A stretch of 41,204 nucleotides of DNA from an uncultured Chthonomonas sp. (GTDB taxonomy: Bacteria > Armatimonadota > Chthonomonadetes > Chthonomonadales > Chthonomonadaceae). A program made the translations under genes and the position numbers. The notes beneath the pieces are model-generated. The model made no database searches, was not told where the DNA came from, and saw only the letters and a list, made by a program, of their open reading frames with translations. Below, piece by piece: positions 25,188-33,406 of the stretch (position 1 is its first letter; each line of letters starts with the position of its first letter). Location: contig CAIXIX010000503.1 of assembly GCA_903919615.1 (NCBI GenBank), positions 1-41,204 on the forward strand, written 5' to 3'.

Positions 25188-26216
25188 TTAACCCTTCAGG
25201 AAGTGGCGCAGAATAAAGATCTCGAGACCTTCGTAATCCTGCGCGGTCACATAACCGGCCCACTCATTGCGATCGATGGTAGCTGAGACGGCTACTAGCC
25301 TTTCAAAGATCTCCTTGCTGTTTGCTAGGTGCTTCCACGAGATGTCTGCGGGTTGAGTTCGCATTGCCTTGACGTCGAGGCCAACGACTTCGCCGTTCTT
25401 ACCATAATCATTTCTCGCGAGCACATCTACCTGGTTGAATGCTCTGCGCAGATCGACAGCGCCGAAGGATTTATCCTGGTCGTACTTGAGACCGTTCTGA
25501 TCGTTGAGGTGAACGCCCCACAGCTTCTTGTGCCATAGCGCATACGCCATCTCGTCCGATGGATCGAGGCCGAGCAAGATGCAGTGGGCCGACTCAATCA
25601 GGGCGCCAACGCGTGAAGGGTCTGAGCACTGATAGGCCATTGCAAGCATATGGCCAGTGCTTGGCAAATACATCAGGTCCATCGGCTCGTTGGGTTTCAT
25701 TTCGGCCAGGATGCGCACCTTTGGATCGTAAGCTAGAATGGCGTTGCAGTAGTCGCGCAGCCGATCAAATGAGTCGAGCGGATTCTTAGACTCACGAATG
25801 TAAGTGCCTTCGCGCGCTGGCCAGAGAACGATTCGGTCGGTTCCTAGCTCATTCGCGATATCCACACTCCTATGGGCCCTGTCGAGGGCCAGCGCACGTG
25901 AAGCCGCGCTGTTTGCCGTGATACCGCCATCCGCGAACCGCGGGTCTTCCCATAGGCGGGGCGCAATAAACTCAACCGTGAGGCCATGATCGTCGCAGAT
26001 CGTCTTAAGGCTCTTGCATGCGGCCGGAATCTCGCTGGCAGGCACCGACATCGGAACGGCGTCGTCGTCGTGAAGCTGAAGGTACGTAAAACCGAGTTTC
26101 TGCAGGATCTGAACCTTTTCAAGGAGTTCGCGCTCGGGTCGAACTTCTGGCCCGAACGGGTCTGCCCCCGGGTGAAGGTTCCAGACTCCCGCAGAGAAAA
26201 CAAAACTGGTATTCAT
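25188..26216 (-). CDS. Xylose-isomerase-like TIM-barrel protein
   Basis: A 342-residue protein of the xylose isomerase-like/AP endonuclease family 2 fold. Conserved pieces: LGFTYLQLHDDDAVP, GLTVEFIAPRLWEDPRFADG, LGTDRIVLWPAREGTY, RILAEMKPNEP (the metal-ligand Glu), LGLDPSDEMAYALW and LWGVHLNDQNGLKYDQDKSF (His and Asp ligands). Together they resemble bacterial xylose or L-rhamnose isomerases, so metal-dependent sugar isomerase activity is likely but the sugar is not defined. I chose ATG 26216 because GGAG is 9 nt upstream; the frame extends to 26255. No signal peptide, so it is cytoplasmic. It lies between DUF2721 and GxGYxYP genes on the same strand. Confidence 0.82.
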   Translation of the reverse strand: MNTSFVFSAGVWNLHPGADPFGPEVRPERELLEKVQILQKLGFTYLQLHDDDAVPMSVPASEIPAACKSLKTICDDHGLTVEFIAPRLWEDPRFADGGITANSAASRALALDRAHRSVDIANELGTDRIVLWPAREGTYIRESKNPLDSFDRLRDYCNAILAYDPKVRILAEMKPNEPMDLMYLPSTGHMLAMAYQCSDPSRVGALIESAHCILLGLDPSDEMAYALWHKKLWGVHLNDQNGLKYDQDKSFGAVDLRRAFNQVDVLARNDYGKNGEVVGLDVKAMRTQPADISWKHLANSKEIFERLVAVSATIDRNEWAGYVTAQDYEGLEIFILRHFLKG

Positions 26217-26398
26217 CGGATCTATCTCCATTGGCATTGTGTCAGCCGCTGCCAAACGATCGTGATCGATCGGCAGTCAGGCAACCCATTGACGTTAGAT
26301 TCAAATTAGGAAGAGTAAATCCCTGCACTGATTTCCTCTTGGCTTGAGTGTCACAGGATCATTAGTAGGCCGACGCCCTGGCTCGTCGCTTGAATGCG

Positions 26399-28393
26399 TC
26401 ACACATGGTCGAGCAATGCTCGGGCAGCTTTCCCCACTTCAAATGCGTCATGGTATCGTCGGGCATGCAGGTATGCCTCAGCCTGTTTCAGTTTAGACTT
26501 GAGTTTAGACTGTTGCGATTGTGGCAATCTGGCGACCGCTCGAGTCAACTCGGCAAGTCCGTTTGCGATCGTCGGTTCCGGATGCAGTCGTAGGCGCATC
26601 ATCCACATGTATTCACCGGGGCGCAGGGTGCGAATCCAGGGCTTAAACTGGCTGGCACACCAAAATGCCGATCCTGCGCCGCGCCCAGTGCCTGTTGAAC
26701 CGCCTTGCCGCTGGTCAATCTCTGCCGCATCGCCTCCTGGTGCCTGCGGAACCTTAAACCAGGACCATGCGTGTATCATCACGGTGCTGAATCGTTCCGC
26801 GCTGTCAACAGAGCCATCGTGTGGCATCGCATTAACAAGAGCGGCGACCTTGCCTGGATTGCCCTGTCCGGGGTCGGATGCGTGATTCCACACCACAAAT
26901 CGGACCGAAGAGACGGGCGTCGAACCATCCTGTCCACCATGAACCCAAAAGGCGGCTCCTCGTCCTGCCGTGTACGGTGCGTAACTGAAGGCAAAGATGC
27001 CAAGCAGATCAGGGGCGACCGCAGCAAAATTACTGTACGCGCGCACACCTGCATCAGAGTCCCACTGCTTCAGGTTAAACATCAGCAGTCTGATTCCACC
27101 CAAGTGCATCCATTCGCAGAAATGACGGGCATGCTGATCAAGGTTTCGCTGAGCATCGGGCCTCGATGCGCTGTAAAGGTCTGGATAGAAGTAGCCGCCG
27201 CCAAAAAGCACAAAGTCGTCCAGCTTTCCCGCTGTGGAAAACAGATGCTGCTGTGCGTAAGGGCCGATCTGAACGAGGTTGTCGTAGCAGCTTGTCCAGC
27301 CAAGTGGTACTTTGCCTCGATATGAACTGTCCCACCAGCTATGTTCTGTAGAACTTGCAAAATCTCCAAGCGACCACTGGACATTGTCGCCATCGCTCAT
27401 GATGAAGCAGACATAATGAACATTATCTTCCCAGTTAAGGTCCCACATTGCTGGCGAGTTAGCTTGCCTCAAGCGTGATGTTGGTATCGTTACTCCCGGC
27501 GTCTCCGTGCTCATTAAGGGCAAATTGGTGCACCAGTCGGTGTCGGTCATAAAGTGCGCATAGCGCGTAGCCCGAGATGCGATTTCGAACTCATCTCCGA
27601 TACCCCAGCCAAGAACCGGGGTACCAGGCTCGGCCCAGGCGAGAACCGATTCATACAGACTGTCGGGCATCGATACCACTATCGCGTTCATGGCGACCAC
27701 CGCATCGCGCACCTCAGCAACCTTTGGGTCCTGCATCGCGACGACACGCCGGTTTAGCCGGCTCTTGTAGCGTTCGAAGCAGTCCGCCTCTGAAATTGTA
27801 CGAGCGTCAAACAGTTCGTGCAGTCCTAGAGCTTTGTACTTCCCTGTCTCTCCTTCGGCAACTGCGATGCCATGAAAAACAGCACACAGGGTCGTCGCAA
27901 CATTCACCGATCGTTCTTGCGGATTGCCTTGATGCAGATCGCGTATCGAATCATCTGGCCGGTAGGTGATATATCCGTTAACCACTCCGGCTGCAATCAT
28001 TCTCTTTAGCAGCAGGTCCAAAGAAAGTGGGCCCGAGAGACTTGCTCCCGTTTGAGCAAGCATGGCTTTGAGCCACATATCGTATGCGTTCGGCGCCTGC
28101 TGCTTAACCCAGATCATGCTGTCGGTTCGACCTTCGTTACAGGCGCGCGCCGCAAGACCTGAAAGTGTCATAAGGGTGAAGTATTCGTCTGCGCTGGACG
28201 GGCGAACGGCAAGCAGTACCCGGTGTGGCCGACGAAATGCTGGCCACCAGCGCCCTGGCGTTATCTTTTGAGATGGCTGTGCCTGTACGCAGTTCGGCGC
28301 GACGGCGAACAGGCTAACAGCGGTCACGATCTTAGAAATCCACTTTAGGAACGCACTGAATCTGAAGTTGAAACGTACGCTGGCGCCAATCAT
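26399..28393 (-). CDS. Secreted GxGYxYP-family putative glycoside hydrolase
   Basis: A 664-residue exported protein. ATG 28393 has TGGAGG 5 nt upstream, so I reject the longer frame to 28432. The N-terminus is a signal peptide (KWISKIVTAVSLFAVAPNCV, AQA at ~35-40). FGGGYFYPDLY is the motif that names the GxGYxYP family (PF14323), and the preceding region (RVLLAVRPSSADEYFTLMTL, GLAARAC) matches its N-terminal companion domain. Acidic residues in WGIGDEFEIASR and FIMSDGDNVQWSLGD are candidates for the active site. Members are found in polysaccharide-using bacteria, but the substrate is unknown. The C-terminal ~100 residues are helical (QQSKLKSKLKQAEAYLHARR) and may be a separate add-on. Confidence 0.85.
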   Translation of the reverse strand: MIGASVRFNFRFSAFLKWISKIVTAVSLFAVAPNCVQAQPSQKITPGRWWPAFRRPHRVLLAVRPSSADEYFTLMTLSGLAARACNEGRTDSMIWVKQQAPNAYDMWLKAMLAQTGASLSGPLSLDLLLKRMIAAGVVNGYITYRPDDSIRDLHQGNPQERSVNVATTLCAVFHGIAVAEGETGKYKALGLHELFDARTISEADCFERYKSRLNRRVVAMQDPKVAEVRDAVVAMNAIVVSMPDSLYESVLAWAEPGTPVLGWGIGDEFEIASRATRYAHFMTDTDWCTNLPLMSTETPGVTIPTSRLRQANSPAMWDLNWEDNVHYVCFIMSDGDNVQWSLGDFASSTEHSWWDSSYRGKVPLGWTSCYDNLVQIGPYAQQHLFSTAGKLDDFVLFGGGYFYPDLYSASRPDAQRNLDQHARHFCEWMHLGGIRLLMFNLKQWDSDAGVRAYSNFAAVAPDLLGIFAFSYAPYTAGRGAAFWVHGGQDGSTPVSSVRFVVWNHASDPGQGNPGKVAALVNAMPHDGSVDSAERFSTVMIHAWSWFKVPQAPGGDAAEIDQRQGGSTGTGRGAGSAFWCASQFKPWIRTLRPGEYMWMMRLRLHPEPTIANGLAELTRAVARLPQSQQSKLKSKLKQAEAYLHARRYHDAFEVGKAARALLDHV

Positions 28394-28656
28394 GACTGCC
28401 TCCAGGAATGCTAGTCTCAGCACACAACTCAATTTTGTTAAATGTAAGATTAGCTCTGCTCATTGACTGCACCTGCCAAGGCAGCAGGATAGTATCCGGC
28501 TTGCACTTCAATCAACACGCCATCTGGCAACCAAACGTTCAAAATCTGTGAGTACAATACTACAGTTACAAATGATCGATTTGGCAACGACTAGAGTCGT
28601 CAAGCGTTGATGCCCTGCATCCAAACCGCCCATCTACCGATTCTGCAAGGACGCAA
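28394..28656. promoter_or_regulatory. Divergent promoter region, GxGYxYP and sedolisin genes
   Basis: This 263-nt spacer separates divergent genes. It is more AT-rich than its flanks, with AT-rich blocks around 28430-28455 and 28545-28585, as expected for two outward promoters. I could not pick a convincing -35/-10 pair. It does not encode a sedolisin prodomain in any frame. Confidence 0.4.
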
Positions 28657-29727
28657 ATGCAAAACATACACTCTGCCGGTGTTAGACCGTATGCATTGGT
28701 AAGCAGTGCAATATCCTACCAGGTACCTGATCTGTGCAATGACTATCAATGGCCTCATGGGCTTGGCGGTGGGGGCGTGATCGCAATCGTTGAAATAAAC
28801 GGCGGTTGGACAGCCTCAGATATGCAGAGCTATTTTGCGTCCATTGATCAGCCTGTGCCAAGTATTGTTGATGTCTCCGTCGATGGTACAGTCAACAATC
28901 CTAACCAGTATGTTGGTCAACCACATGATCCCGACATCGAGGTGGTTATGGATATCCAGGTGTCTGCTGCATCGTACTACTGCGCAACTGGTAAGCCCGC
29001 CACGATTCGAGTGTATTGGTCGCAGAGTATTGCGGCTGCGGTAGCTAAAGCTTCTGCAGATGGATGCGATGTTTGCAGCATTTCGTGGGGATCAGACGAG
29101 GCTTTGTGGGGTACGACAGCAGCACAGTCGATGGAGGCGGCAGCGGCGGCAGCTGTTTCCGCCGGTATGGTCGTGCTTGCAGCGTCTGGTGATAACGACT
29201 CGAGCGATGGGGGGGCAACTCCTGCCAACGTTGATGTCCCTGGATCTTGCCCCCACGTGATCTGCTGCGGTGGAACCCACAAGGCTGAGCACATAGAAAC
29301 GGTCTGGAACAACGATCCGGGCAAGAGCAACGGGCAAGGCACTGGCGGAGGCTATTCCACGATCTTTCCGGTGCAGGCATTTCAGGTTGGCGCGCCTGCG
29401 CCACCAACAGGTTTGGGCAGAATGGTTCCGGATATAGCCGCAGTGGCGGATCCTTCAACCGGATATACCATCTTCGTGCATGGCCAAACACAGCAGGGTG
29501 CGGGAGGTACAAGCGCCGTCGCACCGCTCTACGCTGGTCTGTTTGCATCCTTTGGTCGCAAACTTGGCTTTATATCGCCAAAGCTATGGGCGAACGCGCA
29601 CTGTTTTAACGACATCGTTGTTGGTGAGAATGGCAGTTACAAGGCTGGCCCTGGCCCCGATGCCTGCACGGGCCTGGGTAGCCCTAATGGCGCCAAATTG
29701 GCTTCTCTGTTTTCCGTGCAGTCCTAG
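28657..29727 (+). CDS. S53 sedolisin (kumamolisin-like) catalytic domain without prodomain
   Basis: A 356-residue protein that starts right at the S53 catalytic domain (GVRPYALVSSAISYQVPDLC). AAGGA is 6 nt before the ATG. The catalytic Ser-Glu-Asp set is intact: E95 and D99 (IEVVMDIQ), oxyanion D179 (ASGDNDSSDG) and S286 (GGTSAVAPL). A calcium site is present: D319-I320 (FNDIV) and GPGPD (G331, G333, D335). S53 enzymes are acid endopeptidases made with a ~180-residue inhibitory prodomain and a signal peptide; this protein has neither. It may be cytoplasmic or exported by another route. The cyclase-STAND gene starts 28 nt after its stop, so they are likely cotranscribed. Confidence 0.9.
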   Translation: MQNIHSAGVRPYALVSSAISYQVPDLCNDYQWPHGLGGGGVIAIVEINGGWTASDMQSYFASIDQPVPSIVDVSVDGTVNNPNQYVGQPHDPDIEVVMDIQVSAASYYCATGKPATIRVYWSQSIAAAVAKASADGCDVCSISWGSDEALWGTTAAQSMEAAAAAAVSAGMVVLAASGDNDSSDGGATPANVDVPGSCPHVICCGGTHKAEHIETVWNNDPGKSNGQGTGGGYSTIFPVQAFQVGAPAPPTGLGRMVPDIAAVADPSTGYTIFVHGQTQQGAGGTSAVAPLYAGLFASFGRKLGFISPKLWANAHCFNDIVVGENGSYKAGPGPDACTGLGSPNGAKLASLFSVQS

Positions 29728-29755
29728 TTAGTTGGTGTGGAGCGATGGTTCCAAA

Positions 29756-32530
29756 ATGTCATATGAATTGAACAGACTGGATGCCAAACTTCCAGACGGA
29801 ACTGTAACATTCCTGATGACGGATGTTGAAAACAGTACCGAGACCTGGGAACGCGTGCGTGAAGGCATGCGCCTCGCAATCCTGAAGCACGATCAGCTTG
29901 CAGAAGACATTATCAGGCTCAATGCGGGAATTCTGCTGAAGCACCGTGGCGAAGGCGACAGTCTGTTTGCCGTCTTCTCTAAAGCTGAAGACGCACTTGC
30001 GGCCGCCGTTGCCATGCAGATAGCTTTTCACGGGGAAACATGGCCGGAGGGTATCCAGATACGGGTAAGAATGGCGCTGCACACGGGGGTTGCAGATCTG
30101 CGAGACGGAGATTACTACGGGCCGGCAGTAAACCGATGCGCCCGGTTGCGCGGATTCGCCCATGGCGGCCAGACTGTGCTGTCTGGTACTGCAGCACGAT
30201 TGGTGCGCGAGGAGCTGCCTTCCGGCGTCACTCTGCTAGATCTAGGTGAGCACAAGCTTAAGAACCTGCAGCATCCGGAGCATGTGTTTCAGGTGGGCCA
30301 CCCAGACCTGCCCGATGATTTTCCTCCGGTCCGATCAGCAAACCGACCCAGCTCCAATCTGCCCATCCAGCTTACTCATTTTGTCGGACGAACTCAGGAG
30401 CAGGCCGATGTCCGGAGACTGCTTCTATCGTCTCGCCTGCTAACCCTTGTCGGGGTCGGCGGCATCGGCAAAACGCGTCTTGCAGTTGAGGTAAGTTCCA
30501 ATACTTTGGAGGAGTTTGCAGATGGCGCCTGGTTCGTGGACCTTTCGCGGATCACGGAACCTGCGCTGGTTCCGTTCGCAATTGCAGATGCGTTGAACCT
30601 TAAAGAGTCTGCGCAAGCGGCGGTCGAGGAGACGCTGGTTTCTTCACTGCGTGAGAAATCTGTCTTGCTAGTTCTGGATAATTGCGAGCATCTGATTGCA
30701 GCATGTGGATTTATCGTCGATCGACTTCTGAAGGCGTGTCCTGGACTTAGAGTTCTGGCAACCAGCCGGGTTGCGCTCGAAATCGCTGGTGAGACTGTAT
30801 GGAGCATGTCGCCTCTTTCCTACCCGGATGCGTCTCAGGTTGCAGGCAGCGATCTGGTTGAGATAGCGCAAAACGAGGCCGTGCGGCTATTTATAGATCG
30901 TGCCAGAAATATCTCACCAAAATTTGCGCTTACCGAGAAAAACCTTTCCTCAGTCGTATCGATTTGCAGGCGGGTTGGTGGCTTACCATTGGCGATCGAA
31001 CTTGCGGCTGCCAGGGTACATGTGATGCAGCCTGCAGATATCGATAAGCGTCTATTTGACCTACTGGAGAATAATTCTGCGGTCGCGCAGGGCAGGCATC
31101 GATCACTTCAGGCGCTAATGGAATGGAGCTTCGACTCGCTGCTTCCGGATGAACGCGGCCTGTTCATGCGTCTTGCTGTATTTACGGGTACCTGGTCGCT
31201 TGAAGCTGCTGAGGCAGTGTGTTCAGGATATGGTATTGCCCAGCGCAAAGTCATGAAATTGCTGCACAATCTGGTGCGTGGTTCGCTCGTTGTGACTGTC
31301 ACGGATGAACGTGAGCTGACGATGCGTTATCGCCTGCTGGAAGTTGTTCACGTGTTTGCGATGGAACAGTTGACCGATTCTGACGAAGAGCAAGTTTGGA
31401 GACAGGCGCACTGCGAATATTTCCTTGGGTTGGCAGAAGAGGCGGCCGGCTACCTTGACGGTCCACAGCAGGCTCAATATCTTGAACGGCTCGAAGTAGA
31501 CCACAGTAACCTTCGGGCGGCGATGAGCTGGACGTTAGACCCAGATATCCGACTGCGCTTTGCCGCATCCCTGTGGAGATTTTGGCATGCTCGCAGCCAT
31601 TTGAGTGAGGGGCGCGGCTGGCTCGAAAATGCGCTTGCTCGAAGCAGTGACACAACCAATGTGTTGCGCGCTCAGGCACTGAATGGCCTGGGCATTCTGT
31701 CGACAAGTCAAAGCGACTATGCCAAGGCTCAAGTGTATATTGAAGAGGCAGAGGAGTTATTTCGCATCCACGGCGATGAGCGAGGTATCGCAGAGGCTCA
31801 GACAAATTTGGGTAGTATTTTCCTTGAGTGTGGCGATCAGGTGCGGGCCATGAATTGCTTTGACCAGAGCCTCACAATCTGGGAGCAAACGAACAACCGG
31901 AGAGGCATAGCAAGTGCATCGAATAACATTGGGATGATCCTGCGATCTCAAAATAAGTATGCTGATGCCGAAAAGTACTTCCTTCGCGGTCTGCAATTGT
32001 ACCAGGAGCTAGAAGACGGTTTCAGAATAGGAATAATGTACAACAATCTTGGTGGAATAGCTTATGAGCTGGGAAGATACGAGGAGGCTCGTGACAAATT
32101 CCGATCTAGCCTTAACTCGTTTCAAGCGATTAATAATCGCCACATATCTGCTATTTTACTATACAATCTAGGTGAACTCGAGACGAAAATAGGCAGCCTT
32201 GATGCTGCGCTGCCACTATTCGTCGAGAGCTTACGGCTCCGCCGAGCAATGGGTGACCGCAGTGGGTGCGCTTTGGTTATTGGCAGCATTGCATCTGCTG
32301 CATTTCATTGCAATCACAATGTTGAGGCTGTCCGGCTCTATGCCGCAGCAGACCTGATTCACCGTGAAACTGGCAAAGCCTATCCGGAATTAGAACGGCA
32401 AGACTACGAAATTCGACTAACAACGCTGCGCACCAGACTGGGCGCGAGCATTTTTTCAGCAGAATGGGAAGCTGGCGCGCTGCTTACTTTCGATCAGGCA
32501 GCGGACTATGCGCTTTCCCAGCAGGTCTGA
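29756..32530 (+). CDS. Class III nucleotide cyclase-STAND (NB-ARC)-TPR protein
   Basis: A 924-residue cytoplasmic protein. Start ATG 29756; an in-frame TTG at 29732 is possible. Residues ~15-180 form a class III adenylate/guanylate cyclase domain: metal Asps D23 (FLMTDVENST) and D68 (GEGDSLFAVF), and N126/R130 (VNRCAR), so it looks active. Residues ~200-480 form an AP-ATPase: Walker A GVGGIGKTRLA (~232), Walker B VLLVLDNCEH (~303), VLATSR and GGLPLAIELAAAR. After ~590 come TPR repeats (ALNGLGILSTSQSDYAKAQV, ASNNIGMILRSQNKYADAEK, MYNNLGGIAYELGRYEEARD). Mycobacterial relatives end with a LuxR HTH; none is seen here, so output may be cyclic nucleotide or a partner protein. Confidence 0.9.
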   Translation: MSYELNRLDAKLPDGTVTFLMTDVENSTETWERVREGMRLAILKHDQLAEDIIRLNAGILLKHRGEGDSLFAVFSKAEDALAAAVAMQIAFHGETWPEGIQIRVRMALHTGVADLRDGDYYGPAVNRCARLRGFAHGGQTVLSGTAARLVREELPSGVTLLDLGEHKLKNLQHPEHVFQVGHPDLPDDFPPVRSANRPSSNLPIQLTHFVGRTQEQADVRRLLLSSRLLTLVGVGGIGKTRLAVEVSSNTLEEFADGAWFVDLSRITEPALVPFAIADALNLKESAQAAVEETLVSSLREKSVLLVLDNCEHLIAACGFIVDRLLKACPGLRVLATSRVALEIAGETVWSMSPLSYPDASQVAGSDLVEIAQNEAVRLFIDRARNISPKFALTEKNLSSVVSICRRVGGLPLAIELAAARVHVMQPADIDKRLFDLLENNSAVAQGRHRSLQALMEWSFDSLLPDERGLFMRLAVFTGTWSLEAAEAVCSGYGIAQRKVMKLLHNLVRGSLVVTVTDERELTMRYRLLEVVHVFAMEQLTDSDEEQVWRQAHCEYFLGLAEEAAGYLDGPQQAQYLERLEVDHSNLRAAMSWTLDPDIRLRFAASLWRFWHARSHLSEGRGWLENALARSSDTTNVLRAQALNGLGILSTSQSDYAKAQVYIEEAEELFRIHGDERGIAEAQTNLGSIFLECGDQVRAMNCFDQSLTIWEQTNNRRGIASASNNIGMILRSQNKYADAEKYFLRGLQLYQELEDGFRIGIMYNNLGGIAYELGRYEEARDKFRSSLNSFQAINNRHISAILLYNLGELETKIGSLDAALPLFVESLRLRRAMGDRSGCALVIGSIASAAFHCNHNVEAVRLYAAADLIHRETGKAYPELERQDYEIRLTTLRTRLGASIFSAEWEAGALLTFDQAADYALSQQV

Positions 32531-32547
32531 TAACGAGGATCGTAACG

Positions 32548-32573
32548 CTCGTGCGACAACAGATTCGCACGAG
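32548..32573. terminator. Hairpin after the cyclase-STAND gene
   Basis: CTCGTGCG (32548-32555) pairs perfectly with CGCACGAG (32566-32573) around a 10-nt loop, 18 nt past the STAND stop. No T-tract follows, so it is a weak terminator or mRNA-stabilising hairpin between the STAND gene and the small protein gene. Confidence 0.45.
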
Positions 32574-32648
32574 AGCAAGCGATAAATCTACCAAGGCATC
32601 ATGTCGTTGCCGCATCTCACCTTGTAGCCCAGAGGAGCCGATAAGTCT

Positions 32649-33191
32649 ATGTCATCCGATATGCCCAGTATTGATCCAGATAGCGGAATTCAGTTCATAC
32701 CGATTTCCCACGAAACGACTGCACAAGGCGCCTCAACGGAACCAACCGTTGCATCTACGCCTTCTGAACCGTCCGCTCAGCCGGCACCATCCGACTTGCA
32801 GCCACATGATGGAATTCAATACATTCCGATCTCCAACTCGGTTGCGCTACCACCTGCGCCCGGGGAGCCTTACACGCTTTCGATCCTGTCTCAGATACCA
32901 GCAGGCGCGAGCGGTTCAAACGGCTACGTAAATGTCGTGTATTTGCTGGAGAACTTGACGCTCACCACGAATGGCACTCCCATTACTTCTCCAAAAAGCG
33001 CTACACAGCTAGGCGCGACAATTGTCCAGGTACCCGCAAAATCTGTCGACAGCGCAGGAAACGCCAACCATCAAAGCCAGTTCACCGCAGTTCCGGTCGA
33101 TCCAACCAAGAAGAGTGGCTTCACCATCCTCACTTTCGGACACCATATAGCGCTGCCGCCTGCTCAAACCACAGTGCCTACTGGGTCCTAG
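32649..33191 (+). CDS. Small protein with duplicated GIQ[FY]IPIS motif
   Basis: A 180-residue protein I do not recognise. AGAGGAG lies about 11 nt before the ATG. Two imperfect repeats, DSGIQFIPISHETTAQGA (~12-29) and HDGIQYIPISNSVALPPA (~53-70), are separated by a Ser/Pro/Thr-rich linker (STEPTVASTPSEPSAQPAPS). The C-terminal ~110 residues look beta-rich (YTLSILSQIPAG, VNVVYLLENLTLTTNG, ATIVQVPAKS, SGFTILTFGHH) and end with a third echo, HIALPPAQT. No signal peptide, TM helix or Cys. It is the last gene of the sedolisin-STAND cluster (118 nt after STAND) and ends before a hairpin. It could be a substrate, inhibitor or effector; that is inference only. Confidence 0.7.
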   Translation: MSSDMPSIDPDSGIQFIPISHETTAQGASTEPTVASTPSEPSAQPAPSDLQPHDGIQYIPISNSVALPPAPGEPYTLSILSQIPAGASGSNGYVNVVYLLENLTLTTNGTPITSPKSATQLGATIVQVPAKSVDSAGNANHQSQFTAVPVDPTKKSGFTILTFGHHIALPPAQTTVPTGS

Positions 33192-33216
33192 TATCCCCGC
33201 TAATCCGGGTTTTGGT

Positions 33217-33236
33217 GCCGCCGTCCTGACGGCGGC
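33217..33236 (+). terminator. Strong hairpin closing the sedolisin-STAND cluster
   Basis: GCCGCCGT (33217-33224) and ACGGCGGC (33229-33236) form an 8-bp GC-rich stem with a CCTG loop, 26 nt past the small-protein stop. Only a short T run (TTT, 33242-33244 region) follows, so intrinsic termination is likely but not perfect. Confidence 0.6.
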
Positions 33237-33406
33237 ATGTTTACCCAGACAGCTAACCGAATTGCCGTGCATCAGGCTGCCACTTTCCCTCTTCGCGCCC
33301 TTAGAAGGACTCTGTCACCCCGATGTAAAATTAAGGCTCGTTAACCTTGTTACAGGCACTGCACCTGTGATAACCGTTATATGATTTCAAATCGGAGGTG
33401 CAACAC

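Noticed and set aside
32464-32931. 155-codon plus-strand open frame overlapping the STAND and small-protein genes
   Set aside because: It is Arg/Ser-rich with shadow composition; the frame from 32649 has a ribosome-binding site and internal repeats.
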